Assembly: GCF_039649665.1 (NCBI RefSeq)
Contig: NZ_JBDJAW010000026.1
Coordinates: 1-64,000, forward strand
Source: Microbispora sp. ZYX-F-249
GTDB lineage: Bacteria; Actinomycetota; Actinomycetes; Streptosporangiales; Streptosporangiaceae
DNA length: 64,000 bases
Direction: 5' to 3'
The position numbers were made by a program, and so were the translations under genes. Shown here in pieces: positions 8,699-16,841 of this stretch. The first letter of the stretch is position 1. Each line of letters starts with the position of its first letter. The notes under the pieces were generated by a model. The model was not told the DNA's origin. It did not search any database and worked only from the letters and a program-made list of their open reading frames with translations.

Positions 8699-9089
8699 CG
8701 GGTCCGATGCCGAGTCTCGCGGCCCACACGGCGTGCTCCTCCTCCGGTGACAGCGGCTGCACTCCCTTGCCCCCGTGTACGGCACGGGCGTACGTGCGGG
8801 TCTCGGTGCGTCCGTTGATCGACGTCAGCACGATTCCGTCGCCGAAGCCGTTGATGAGCGCGACCGAGAACGACAGCCTGCCGGTCATCTCGTCGAGCGC
8901 GTCGTACCGGTACAACGCCACGTCGCGGATCGCCCTGCTGTCCACCCGGCCCTCGACGGAGGCCCGCCGGGCGAGGACGTCCAGGCACTCCCGCACGCTG
9001 CGGCGGGCGGTCCGCAGCGCGATCAGGCCGACGGCCACCCCGGTCGCACCCGTCAGGACACCGGCCATCTCCACAACGGTAACCAGCAC
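8670..9089 (-). CDS. DUF4446 family membrane-anchored protein
   Basis: A 139-residue protein with one N-terminal transmembrane helix (about 3-26) and a small domain. The hallmark signatures of DUF4446 are present: YRYDALDEMTGRLSFSVALI, then GIVLTSINGRTETRTYA and LSPEEEHAV near the C-terminus. The biochemical role of the family is unknown. The GTG start at 9089 puts it 22 bp after the stop of the GT87 gene on the same strand. Its 3' end overlaps the tandem repeat, which may have extended the C-terminus. Confidence 0.8.
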   Translation of the reverse strand: MLVTVVEMAGVLTGATGVAVGLIALRTARRSVRECLDVLARRASVEGRVDSRAIRDVALYRYDALDEMTGRLSFSVALINGFGDGIVLTSINGRTETRTYARAVHGGKGVQPLSPEEEHAVWAARLGIGPEAEPHRVPR

Positions 9090-9111
9090 GGCACCGAGCG
9101 TAATGAGTCGG

Positions 9112-10365
9112 TCAAGGCGCCGCAGCGGGAACGGCGACAGCGGCCCGTCGTCGCGGCAACCAGAAACCGAGGAGCCAGACCAGGCCGATCGCGCCGAGCC
9201 CGAACGCGTTCTGCACGATCTTCCCCGCGACCGGGCTGATCACGGGGATCTCCAGCGCCTTGAGCGCCACCCCCCACCACGGGATGGGCAGCACGTAGTA
9301 CAGCCACACGCCCGCCGCGACCAGCAGCCGGACCGGATCGCGCCCGGACCCCGCGAGGGCCGCGAGCACGACCACGACCCAGGCGATGTGGTGGATCCAG
9401 GCCACCGGCGACAGCAGCACCGCCATCAGCCCGGTGAGCGCCACCGCGGTCGTCACGTCGCCGTCCAGGTGCGCCCGGCGGGCCCGGCGGAAGCCGTACC
9501 AGCCGATCACGGCGACGGCGGCGAGCCAGGCGACCGAGGTCAGCCAGTCAGGCAGGTAGAGCCTCAGCAGCATGCCGCGCAGCGACTGGTTGGTCGTGGC
9601 GGCGTTGGCGCCCAGCCGCTCGGAGTCGAGCAGCGCCCCGAACCAGAAGTCCCGGGCGTCGTCGACGATCACCAGGAACGGCAGCAGCGTGAGCAGGGCG
9701 GCCGTGAACACCGCCATGAGGAAGGCCCTGCGCTGCGCCGTGTCGCCCTCCCGGGGCGGGAACGCGGTGATCGCCAGGTAGACGAGGAACACGCCGGGGG
9801 TGAGCTTCACGGCGGTCGCGAGGCCGATCAGCATCCCGCGCGGCCACCACGGCCTGCGCGCCACGCAGTCGAGCAGGCACAACGCCAGGAGGAACAGATC
9901 CACCTGGCCGAACCTGAACTGGTCCCTGATCGGCATGAGATACGTGCACGCGACGCACAGCACGGCGAACAGCAGCGGCGCGGCCAGGGCGCCGCGCACG
10001 CCGTCCAGGAAGGCCCGGAAGGCGTGCCGGACGGTCACGGCGAGGACGGCGACGATGGCGATCGTCCACACCCACTGCGCGACCGGCCACGACATCAGGG
10101 CGAGCGGCACCGCCAGCATGGCGGCCACCGGCGGGTAGGTGAACGGCAGCAACTGGGGAGCCGGCGTGATCACGTCGTAGACGGGCAGGCCCCGCAGCAG
10201 CGCCCAGCCGCCCGTACGGTAGACGTCCAGGTCCACCAGACGCTGGTCCTCCGGGTTGGTCAGCCAGTAGGCGATCAGCGGCGCGGCCGCGGCGGCCACC
10301 GCCACGAGTGCGAGCGCCCATGCCCAGGCGGGCCGGCGGGCCCCGGCGATCCGGCCAGTCGTCAT
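9112..10365 (-). CDS. GT87 (DUF2029) polyprenol-dependent mannosyltransferase-like protein
   Basis: A 417-residue polytopic membrane protein with about ten helices, in the GT-C fold family GT87. Relatives such as PimE use polyprenyl-phosphate-mannose outside the membrane to extend lipoglycans. The first extracytoplasmic loop has the typical acidic VDLDVYRTGGWALLRGLPVY segment, with Asp residues as candidate catalytic bases, followed by PFTYPP. It is divergent from the alkaline-phosphatase-like gene (47 bp between starts). With the neighbouring MptB-like and GT2 genes it suggests assembly of a mannose-containing envelope glycan. The acceptor is unknown. Confidence 0.85.
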   Translation of the reverse strand: MTTGRIAGARRPAWAWALALVAVAAAAAPLIAYWLTNPEDQRLVDLDVYRTGGWALLRGLPVYDVITPAPQLLPFTYPPVAAMLAVPLALMSWPVAQWVWTIAIVAVLAVTVRHAFRAFLDGVRGALAAPLLFAVLCVACTYLMPIRDQFRFGQVDLFLLALCLLDCVARRPWWPRGMLIGLATAVKLTPGVFLVYLAITAFPPREGDTAQRRAFLMAVFTAALLTLLPFLVIVDDARDFWFGALLDSERLGANAATTNQSLRGMLLRLYLPDWLTSVAWLAAVAVIGWYGFRRARRAHLDGDVTTAVALTGLMAVLLSPVAWIHHIAWVVVVLAALAGSGRDPVRLLVAAGVWLYYVLPIPWWGVALKALEIPVISPVAGKIVQNAFGLGAIGLVWLLGFWLPRRRAAVAVPAAAP

Positions 10366-10412
10366 GATTAGGCAGGTTACCGTGGAGGACCGCGGCCACA
10401 GCGTCGTCGATC

Positions 10413-12764
10413 ATGAGGGAGCGCGGAACAGTGCCACCTGGTTCAGCACCGGCTCCGGCGGGCCCGGCGATCCGGGCCTCCGTCCGGCCGGGTGGCCCGG
10501 CGTGGCCCTCGAACACGGCCCGGGCCGCCACGGCCGGGCGACGGCGCCCGCCGGCCGTGCCCGGCCTTCCCGGCCTTCCCGGCGCCCTGCGTGGGGCGTT
10601 CGCGGCCGTCCTCGCCTCGCTGCTGATGCTTCTCATCGCGGCCCTCGTCCTGCCCGCCGCCCCCGCGTCAGCCGCGGAACAGGCCGCCATCGCGAGACAG
10701 GCCGCCGCCGCGGGACAGGACACCGCCGCAGGACAGGCCGCGGTGACGGGCCGGGTCGTGCTGATCGGGGTGCCCGGGCTCCGCTGGGACGACCTCGACC
10801 CGCAGCGGACCCCCGCGCTGTGGGATCTGGCCGGCCGCGGCTCCGGCGGGTCGCTGTCCACGAGGGCCGTCCCACCCGAAGGGTCGTCCGTGACCTGCCC
10901 GGCCGCCGGATGGCTCACGGTGTCCGCCGGCCAGCGGGCGAAGGCTCCCGGCACCGGCTGCGCGCCCCTTCCCGAGCCCGTCACCGCCGCCGGCGGCGCG
11001 GCGACGATCCCGAACTGGTCCGAGCTGGTCGCCGTGCAGCAGGCCAATCCCTTCAAGGCCCGGCTCGGGCTCCTCGCCGACGCCGTGACCGCCGCCGGAG
11101 GACGGATCGCGGCCATCGGCCCGGGGGCGGCCCTGACCGCCGCCGAGTCCTCCGGCAGGGTCGCGACGTACGCCGCGACGCCCGCCGCGACGCCCGACCT
11201 CACGCCGTACGCCCTCGTGGTCGCCGAGGCGGGGGGAATCCCCGGCGCCGGAACCGGGGTGCGGGCGCGCCGGGAGGCCGTGAGCGCGGCCGACCGGGCC
11301 GTCGCGGAGGTGCTCGCCAAGGTGCCCGCCGGTTCGACCGTGCTCGTGGCGGGACTGTCCGATTCCGGGTCCACCGCCCACCTGCACGTCGCGATCGCCG
11401 CGGGCGGGCCGTACGGGCACGGGTGGCTGACCGCCGCCTCGACCCGGCAGCGGGCGCTGGTCACGATCACCGACGTCACGGCGACGGTCACCCACCTGCT
11501 CGGTCTCCCCACTCCCGAGGGCGCGGTCGGCAGGGCCTGGACGGGCGACGGCGCGGCGCCGCCCGTGACCGACGCGGCCCGCGAGCTCGCCGACGCCGAC
11601 CTGGCGAGCCAGATGCTCAGGGAGGTCAGGGAGCCCTTCTTCATCACGCTGGTCGTCGCGCAACTGATCTTCTACGCCCTGGCCGCGATCGTGGTCAGGC
11701 GCCACCGGCGGATGCTCACCACCACGCGGGTGGTGGCTACGGTCAGCGGCGCGCTCCCGGTGTCGATCTTCCTGGCCCAGCTCGTGCCGTGGTGGGGCTT
11801 CGCGCACCCGATGCCCGCCCTGCTCGGCACGATCCTGGCCTTCGCCGCCCTGGTGGCGGGGCTCGCGTTCGCCGGGCCGTGGCGCCGCCACCTGCTGGGG
11901 CCGCCGGCCGTGGTCGCCGGGGTCAGCTCGCTCGCGCTCCTCGCCGACGTGGTGACGGGCTCGCGGCTGCAGGTGAACGCCGTGGCCGGGTACGAGCCCG
12001 TGACCGGCGGCCGGTTCTACGGCTTCGGCAACATGGCCTTCGCCGTCTACTCGACGGGCACGATCCTGCTCCTGGCGGCCGTCGCCCACGCGCTGCGCCG
12101 CCGGCCGAGGCTCGCCGTGGCCGTCTGCACGGCGTACGGCCTGCTCGCGATCGTCGGGGACGGCTGGCCGACGTGGGGGGCGGACTTCGGCGGGGTGCCG
12201 TCGTTCGTCCTGGGCGTGGCGGTGTGCGTGCTGATGGCCGCGGGCGGGCGGGTGTCGGTCCTCCGGCTCGGGCTGGTCGCGGTGGCGGGGGTCGTGCTCA
12301 TCGCGCTGATCGCGGTGCTCGACTGGCTGCGGCCCGCCGACCGGCGCACCCACCTGGGGGCCTTCGTCCAGCAACTCGTCTCCGGCGAGGGCAGTTCGGT
12401 CGTCGGGCGCAAGTTCGCGGCGATGCTCCACACGCTGGGCAACCTGCCGCTGACGCTGCTGTCGCTGGTCGCGCTGGCGTTCCTGTTCCTCGTGCTGGCC
12501 CGGCCGTCGCGGTGGGGCGCGGCCGCGCTCAGCCTGGCGTACGAGCGGGTCCCGGAGTTGCGGGCCGGGCTGATCGGCGCGCTGACCGCGGCGTTCGCCG
12601 GGTTCCTGATCAACGACTCGGGGATCGCGATTCCGGCGATGGCCCTGACGGTCGCGGTGCCGCTGGCGCTCGCGGCGTCCGTACGCGCCCTGCAGACCGC
12701 GCCGCCCACCACAGCAGCGCGATCGTCAGCGCCAGCAGGAGCGACGGCGCCACCCAGGCCCTGA
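10413..12764 (+). CDS. Polytopic membrane protein with extracytoplasmic alkaline-phosphatase-like domain
   Basis: A 783-residue protein. Residues 1-60 are Pro/Arg-rich and cytoplasmic. A signal-anchor (61-80) ends in an Ala-rich cleavage-like site near 88. Residues about 113-370 resemble the alkaline phosphatase/sulfatase fold (VVLIGVPGLRWDDL, then TCPAAGWLTVSAGQRA). From about 410 to 757 there are some nine or ten helices, with a conserved-looking loop GYEPVTGGRFYGFGNMAF. I cannot see a full metal-ligand set, so catalysis is uncertain. It sits between glycosyltransferase genes, which suggests envelope polymer assembly or phospho-group transfer. Its last 51 codons overlap the 3' end of the MptB-like gene on the other strand. 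Confidence 0.75.
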   Translation: MRERGTVPPGSAPAPAGPAIRASVRPGGPAWPSNTARAATAGRRRPPAVPGLPGLPGALRGAFAAVLASLLMLLIAALVLPAAPASAAEQAAIARQAAAAGQDTAAGQAAVTGRVVLIGVPGLRWDDLDPQRTPALWDLAGRGSGGSLSTRAVPPEGSSVTCPAAGWLTVSAGQRAKAPGTGCAPLPEPVTAAGGAATIPNWSELVAVQQANPFKARLGLLADAVTAAGGRIAAIGPGAALTAAESSGRVATYAATPAATPDLTPYALVVAEAGGIPGAGTGVRARREAVSAADRAVAEVLAKVPAGSTVLVAGLSDSGSTAHLHVAIAAGGPYGHGWLTAASTRQRALVTITDVTATVTHLLGLPTPEGAVGRAWTGDGAAPPVTDAARELADADLASQMLREVREPFFITLVVAQLIFYALAAIVVRRHRRMLTTTRVVATVSGALPVSIFLAQLVPWWGFAHPMPALLGTILAFAALVAGLAFAGPWRRHLLGPPAVVAGVSSLALLADVVTGSRLQVNAVAGYEPVTGGRFYGFGNMAFAVYSTGTILLLAAVAHALRRRPRLAVAVCTAYGLLAIVGDGWPTWGADFGGVPSFVLGVAVCVLMAAGGRVSVLRLGLVAVAGVVLIALIAVLDWLRPADRRTHLGAFVQQLVSGEGSSVVGRKFAAMLHTLGNLPLTLLSLVALAFLFLVLARPSRWGAAALSLAYERVPELRAGLIGALTAAFAGFLINDSGIAIPAMALTVAVPLALAASVRALQTAPPTTAARSSAPAGATAPPRP

Positions 12765-14070
12765 CGACGTCGACGAGCCATCCCAGGTCGCGCGGCTGAT
12801 CCGCCTGGCGCGCGGGCAGGTAGGCCAGCGAGAGCACGGCGAGCCGGGCGACCAGGAACGCCTCCAGGCCGGGCCAGGCGACCAGGGCCAGCAGCGCGAA
12901 CCCCAGCCCGTCGTACCACGGCAGCGCGTACGGCGTGGCGAACAGCCAGGCCACGGCGACGGCCAGGGCGACCACCGGCCCCTCACGGTCCGCCTCCGGA
13001 CGTCCCCGGAGCAGGAGGACGGCGAGCGCGGCCAGCAGGAGCAGCGACCCGGCCTGGATCCACGCCCGGTAGGCCCCGGGACCGAACAGCGCCTGCAGCG
13101 CCCTCTGCGCGAGCTTCCACGGCGTGGCGAGCGAGACCGACTTGCTGGCGTTCAGCAGCTGGTCGAGCGCGTGGGGCCCGGCCAGCAGGTACGCCACGAG
13201 CGCGGTCAGCGCCGCCAGCCCGGCGACCAGGGCGAGCCGCCGGGGGTTCCTGCGCAGCTCCCACGCCGTGCCCAGCGCCACCAGGCCCACGGTGGCCTTG
13301 ACCGCCACGCCCAGGCCGAGCGGCACCCCGCGGCGGGCGGCCAGCCCGGCCACGACGAACGCGATGGCCACGGTGTCGAGGTGCATCCCGGCCACGAGTT
13401 CGTAGACGACCAGGGGGTTGGCCGTCCACAGCAGGGCCGCGCGGCGCTGCCGTACGGGATCGCCGGCGGCGGCCCGGTGGAGCAGCAGGCCGGTGGCGAT
13501 GAACGCGGCGGCGTTGACCAGGGCCATCACGAAGACCGTCAGCCGGACCGACTCGCCCCCCACGTGGCTCGCCAGCGCCTGCACGGCCGTCGCGACCGGG
13601 CCGTACACGCTGGGCGTCCTGGTCCACTCCTCCACCCTGCCGACGACGGGATCGGCGGGAAGGTCGGCGGGCACGGTCACGTACGGGTCGTGGGCGAGGG
13701 CCGCCATCCGGCCGTACGCCGCGTAGTTGAGGTGGTCGGCCGACCCGGAGGGCGGCAGGAACGCGAGGACCGCGGCGGCGGCGCACCCGGCGACGACCAG
13801 CGTGCGCGCCCGAGGCATCCGGCCGGGGTACGCGAGACCGGCGGCCAGGCCGACGGCGCCGAGCACGAGCGCCGCGGCGGCCAGGGCGACGACGAGGTGG
13901 CCGCCGGGCGCGAGGCCGAGGGAGTAGGGAGGCTGCCACGGCCGCCCGGGCAGTCCGGGCACCATCGCGGACGGCCCGAGGGCGCCGATCGTGATCGTGA
14001 GGAGGATCGACAGGCCGCCGGCGGCCGGGGCCAGCCGGGCGGCGGTCCGTGCGCGCCCCCGAGAATCCAC
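12610..14070 (-). CDS. MptB-like polyprenol-phosphomannose-dependent alpha-1,6-mannosyltransferase
   Basis: A roughly 486-residue GT-C membrane protein with about twelve helices. The first large loop has the family pattern SADHLNYAAYGRMAALAHDPY, with the Asp proposed as catalytic in MptA/MptB relatives. Those enzymes build the alpha-1,6-mannan core of lipoglycans. I placed the start at GTG 14070 (VDSRGRARTAARLAPAAGG); the in-frame extension to 14160 is made of intergenic repeat DNA. TTG 14076 is an alternative. The 3' end overlaps the alkaline-phosphatase-like gene by 155 bp, tail to tail, and encodes the last helix. Confidence 0.8.
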   Translation of the reverse strand: MDSRGRARTAARLAPAAGGLSILLTITIGALGPSAMVPGLPGRPWQPPYSLGLAPGGHLVVALAAAALVLGAVGLAAGLAYPGRMPRARTLVVAGCAAAAVLAFLPPSGSADHLNYAAYGRMAALAHDPYVTVPADLPADPVVGRVEEWTRTPSVYGPVATAVQALASHVGGESVRLTVFVMALVNAAAFIATGLLLHRAAAGDPVRQRRAALLWTANPLVVYELVAGMHLDTVAIAFVVAGLAARRGVPLGLGVAVKATVGLVALGTAWELRRNPRRLALVAGLAALTALVAYLLAGPHALDQLLNASKSVSLATPWKLAQRALQALFGPGAYRAWIQAGSLLLLAALAVLLLRGRPEADREGPVVALAVAVAWLFATPYALPWYDGLGFALLALVAWPGLEAFLVARLAVLSLAYLPARQADQPRDLGWLVDVVRAWVAPSLLLALTIALLWWAARSAGRVRTPRAPAAPRPSGPSPESRSPSR

Positions 14071-14095
14071 CCGCAAATTCCACCACACCCCTGCC

Positions 14096-14396
14096 GTGAT
14101 CTTGCATTTTGTCGCAGGGGTGGGGGATGAGCAGGGGCGCCACCCTCCGTGATCTTGCACTTTGTCGCAAGCACCGGCGTCTACCAGGGGCTATCCCCTT
14201 CGCGATCTTGCAACGGCCACGACCGCCGGATGCTCACCTGCGAGATCTCGGCAGCCGATCTTGCATCTCGCCGTGACAGTGCAAGATCACGCACACCATA
14301 TCCGCAGGTGGGGGCACCCGCAGGCCACTTTCTGCATGATCACAAAGCTCATCAGCCCAGGTAGACGCGCTGCCTGCGACAAACTACAAGATCACG
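14096..14396. repeat. Cluster of GTGATCTTGCA / TTTGTCGCA repeats with inverted ends
   Basis: This 334-bp gene-free gap (14071-14404) holds repeated words. GTGATCTTGCATTTTGTCGCA is at 14096-14116 and GTGATCTTGCACTTTGTCGCA at 14149-14169, 53 bp apart. Shorter CGATCTTGCA copies occur near 14203 and 14257. Inverted copies include TGCAAGATCAC (14280-14290) and a full-length inverted form near 14373-14396 ending ACAAGATCACG. The outer copies make imperfect terminal inverted repeats around about 300 bp. It could be a MITE-like element, a set of operators or a structured RNA. No ORF is seen inside. Confidence 0.7.
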
Positions 14397-14404
14397 GTGT
14401 GGGG

Positions 14405-15145
14405 TTAGGGGCGGCGGAGGGCGGAGCGCGCCTGGCCCACGGCGGGCTCGCGGGCGGCGAGAGCCAGGCCGACGTCACGGAGCTGCCTGGCCCTGTGCAA
14501 CTGGGAGCGCCAATCGGTGCCGGTCGCCCGGTGCGACATCTCGACCTCGACCTCGACCACCCGGAAACCCTTCCTGAGCAGGTCGACGGTGAGGCCGGTC
14601 TCGACGCCGAAACCGTGCGCGAGCGGCCGGCCCGCCTCGAACGCGGCCCGGGTGAGACACCGCTGCCCGTTGAGCGGCTGGGTCGCCTCCCAGCCGGTGA
14701 GCCGCTTGATGCCGTCCCGGGCCAGCCGTACGACCATGCCGTGCCCGCCGAGCTTGACCCTGGTCGCGAACGCCGCGATGGTCATGTCGGCCTCGCCGTC
14801 GCGCACCGGCGCGATCAACGGGAGGGCCGCCGCCGCCGTCTCGCCCAGGTCGGCGTCGAGGAACAGCAGGTGCCGGGGACGCTCCTCGTCGAGGAGGCGC
14901 ACCGCCTCGGCCCCGCTCTCCATCGCCGCGGCCTTGCCCCGGTTGCGGCTGTGCCGTACGACCCGGGCGCCCGCCGCCCTGGCCACCCGGCCGGTCTCGT
15001 CGGACGAGCCGTCGTCGACCACGACCACGAGATCCACGCCGGGCAACTTCAGGGCGGCGGTCACGGTGGCGCCGATCCGGTCGGCCTCGTCCTTCGCCGG
15101 AATCACCACCGCGGTGTCCGGCTCGGGCACTGCCATTTCCCCCAT
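14405..15145 (-). CDS. Family 2 glycosyltransferase
   Basis: A 246-residue soluble GT-A fold enzyme using a nucleotide sugar. VVIPAKDEADRIGATV opens the fold, DDGSSDET and DADLG (the DxD-like metal site) follow, and NGQRCLTRAAF plus ETGLTVDLL mark the acceptor side. It resembles polyprenyl-phosphate-mannose or glucosyl-3-phosphoglycerate type GT2 enzymes. A GT2 making the lipid-linked donor would fit the GT-C enzymes next door, but the product cannot be fixed from sequence. ATG 15145 is used; ATG 15134 is possible. It starts 4 bp from the stop of the STAS gene upstream. Confidence 0.85.
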   Translation of the reverse strand: MGEMAVPEPDTAVVIPAKDEADRIGATVTAALKLPGVDLVVVVDDGSSDETGRVARAAGARVVRHSRNRGKAAAMESGAEAVRLLDEERPRHLLFLDADLGETAAAALPLIAPVRDGEADMTIAAFATRVKLGGHGMVVRLARDGIKRLTGWEATQPLNGQRCLTRAAFEAGRPLAHGFGVETGLTVDLLRKGFRVVEVEVEMSHRATGTDWRSQLHRARQLRDVGLALAAREPAVGQARSALRRP

Positions 15146-15149
15146 GCGC

Positions 15150-15536
15150 CTAACCCTGGTGCTCGGCCGTGAGCAGATCGGCGGGCACCGTGTCGTGCAC
15201 GGTGAACACCGAGTCGAGCCCGGTGACCTGCAGAATCTTGCGTACCGCCGGTCTCGGCGCCGCCACCTCCAGCGTGCCGCCCCGCTCGCGCAGCCGCTTG
15301 AGCGCCGACAGCAGCACGTTCATGCCCGTGGAGTCGCAGAACTCCACTCCGGACATGTCGATGACCACCCGGTCCGGCCCGGTCTCCAGCAGGCGGGTGA
15401 ACTCCGCCTGCAGCCGGGGCGCGGTATATAGGTCGATTTCGCCGAAGACGGCCATGACGGCCTGACCGGCGTGGGATTGCGTCGCGACTTTGAGCTCCAC
15501 GAGGCGCACACTAGCGTCGTCCCGGCCCCGGGTCAC
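15150..15536 (-). CDS. STAS-domain anti-anti-sigma factor (SpoIIAA/RsbV-like)
   Basis: A 128-residue STAS domain protein of the partner-switching type, whose unphosphorylated form releases a sigma factor by binding an anti-sigma kinase. EIDLYTAPRLQ and VVIDMSGVEFCDSTGMNVLL are canonical, with the phosphorylatable Ser in DSTG. The GTG start at 15536 is tentative; GTG 15500 (VELKVATQ) would give a more typical N-terminus. It is followed directly by the GT2 gene. A candidate partner kinase is the RsbW-like ATPase at 23.0-23.5 kb. Confidence 0.85.
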   Translation of the reverse strand: MTRGRDDASVRLVELKVATQSHAGQAVMAVFGEIDLYTAPRLQAEFTRLLETGPDRVVIDMSGVEFCDSTGMNVLLSALKRLRERGGTLEVAAPRPAVRKILQVTGLDSVFTVHDTVPADLLTAEHQG

Positions 15537-15724
15537 GTTCCATCGGATTCGTCGAAGAGTCGTCCGCCCTTTGTCCCCGATTCCGGCCCCATGTAAACGG
15601 CGAGTGCGCGAAGCTTGACGCTATGCGACACCGGCGTCGCCGGATGGAGGGCCCGGAACCTCCGCGTCTTGGTCGTCACTTCGCAAAGGAGGGCGGGCGC
15701 CGAGCACAGCGGGCCCGAGAGCAG

Positions 15725-16162
15725 ATGAACACTGAGATACCCGAGGATCCCCAGCGCCGCGTGCTGCGCGAGCATCTGGAGACCATCCAGGTCCGCACCG
15801 AGAAGGCCTCGTCGTGGCGCGAGGCGGCCGAGCCGCTGCGCGGCCTGGTCAACCGCGAGGGGTACGTCCCGGTCAGCGCCCGGCTGGCGACCGAGGACCT
15901 CGATTTCCTCGCCGAGGCCCGCGAGGAGCTGCTGTGCTTCTCCGAGCTCGGCATCCGGCTGCTCGACCTGCATCAGCCCAGGGACGCGGGCGGCATCTCG
16001 AGCGACCCGGCGAACCCGATCCTGCGATGCCGGAGCTGCATGTGGCGCTGGCCGTGCCCCACGTTCCGGGCCATGGCGGAGGCGTTCGCCCCGCGCCGCC
16101 GTGAGGCCGCCCCCGGCATCCCTCCCTGGCGTGGCCAGCTGGAGCACCAGGGCGAACCGTGA
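15725..16162 (+). CDS. Hypothetical protein with Cys-rich CxxC segment
   Basis: A 145-residue protein not assigned to a known function. The first 60 residues are helical and charged. The C-terminal third has CRSCMWRWPCPTF, three Cys that could bind metal or form a redox site, followed by a Pro/Arg-rich tail. ATG 15725 (MNTEIPEDPQ) with GAGAG upstream is preferred over the longer in-frame start at 15623, whose extra codons are Arg-rich and look non-coding. The gene is transcribed away from the STAS gene. Confidence 0.6.
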   Translation: MNTEIPEDPQRRVLREHLETIQVRTEKASSWREAAEPLRGLVNREGYVPVSARLATEDLDFLAEAREELLCFSELGIRLLDLHQPRDAGGISSDPANPILRCRSCMWRWPCPTFRAMAEAFAPRRREAAPGIPPWRGQLEHQGEP

Positions 16163-16360
16163 CCCCGCCGACCTGCGCTTTCTGGGGGCTTCACGCGGCG
16201 CCAAGCGCGGGCGAAGTCGTCGTTAAGCGGCCGCCATGGAGGCGCTCCTAACTTCCCCTGTGTAAGGGCCGGCGTACGGAGACGGACGCCGGCCGACACA
16301 GGAGAGGACCGCAGGGCCCGGACGCGGATGGGCTTTCGGGTCCCGGATGGGAAGAGTGTC

Positions 16361-16831
16361 ATGAAACTGGTCTACAAGGTCCTGGCCTCACTGGTCGCCG
16401 CCGAGGTCGCCGTGCAGGCGATGATGGTCGTCCTCGGCGACGCCGGCCTGTTCAAGTACATCGAGCAGGGCGGCGTGATCGACAAGGCGACCGCGGAGAG
16501 CGGGGGGATCCAGTTCCCCGAATTCTTCGCCTTCATGGTCCACGGCATGAACGGGATGATGGTCATCCCGGTGATCGCACTGCTCCTGCTGATCTCCTCG
16601 TTCTTCGCCAAGATCCCCGGGGCGGTCAAGGGGGCCGCCCTCGTGGTCCTGCTCGTCGTGGTCCAGGTCTCCCTCGGCCTCCTCGGCCACCAGATCCCCG
16701 CCCTGGGCGCCCTGCACGGCCTGAACGCGCTGCTGCTGTTCAGCGCGGCCGTCCACGCCGCACGCCGCGGCCGCGGGGTGGAGGCGAGCGTCCCGGGCCG
16801 GTCGCACGCCCGTGTCGAGACGGTCGTCTGA
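16361..16831 (+). CDS. Four-helix membrane protein (DUF6220-like)
   Basis: A 156-residue integral membrane protein with four hydrophobic segments at about 5-25, 55-75, 83-103 and 110-130. Conserved-looking His residues sit in FMVHGMNGMM and ALGALHGLN, which could bind a metal or heme. I would place it near DUF6220, at low confidence. The start ATG 16361 has GGGAAG upstream. It ends 11 bp before the multicopper oxidase start, so the two are probably co-transcribed and may work together at the membrane. Confidence 0.65.
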   Translation: MKLVYKVLASLVAAEVAVQAMMVVLGDAGLFKYIEQGGVIDKATAESGGIQFPEFFAFMVHGMNGMMVIPVIALLLLISSFFAKIPGAVKGAALVVLLVVVQVSLGLLGHQIPALGALHGLNALLLFSAAVHAARRGRGVEASVPGRSHARVETVV

Positions 16832-16841
16832 CGGCGATCCG

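Noticed and set aside
7522-8988. 488-residue form of prephenate dehydratase
   Set aside because: The extra N-terminal codons cross DnaA-box-like and repeat DNA and have no homology; ATG 8442 matches the family start.
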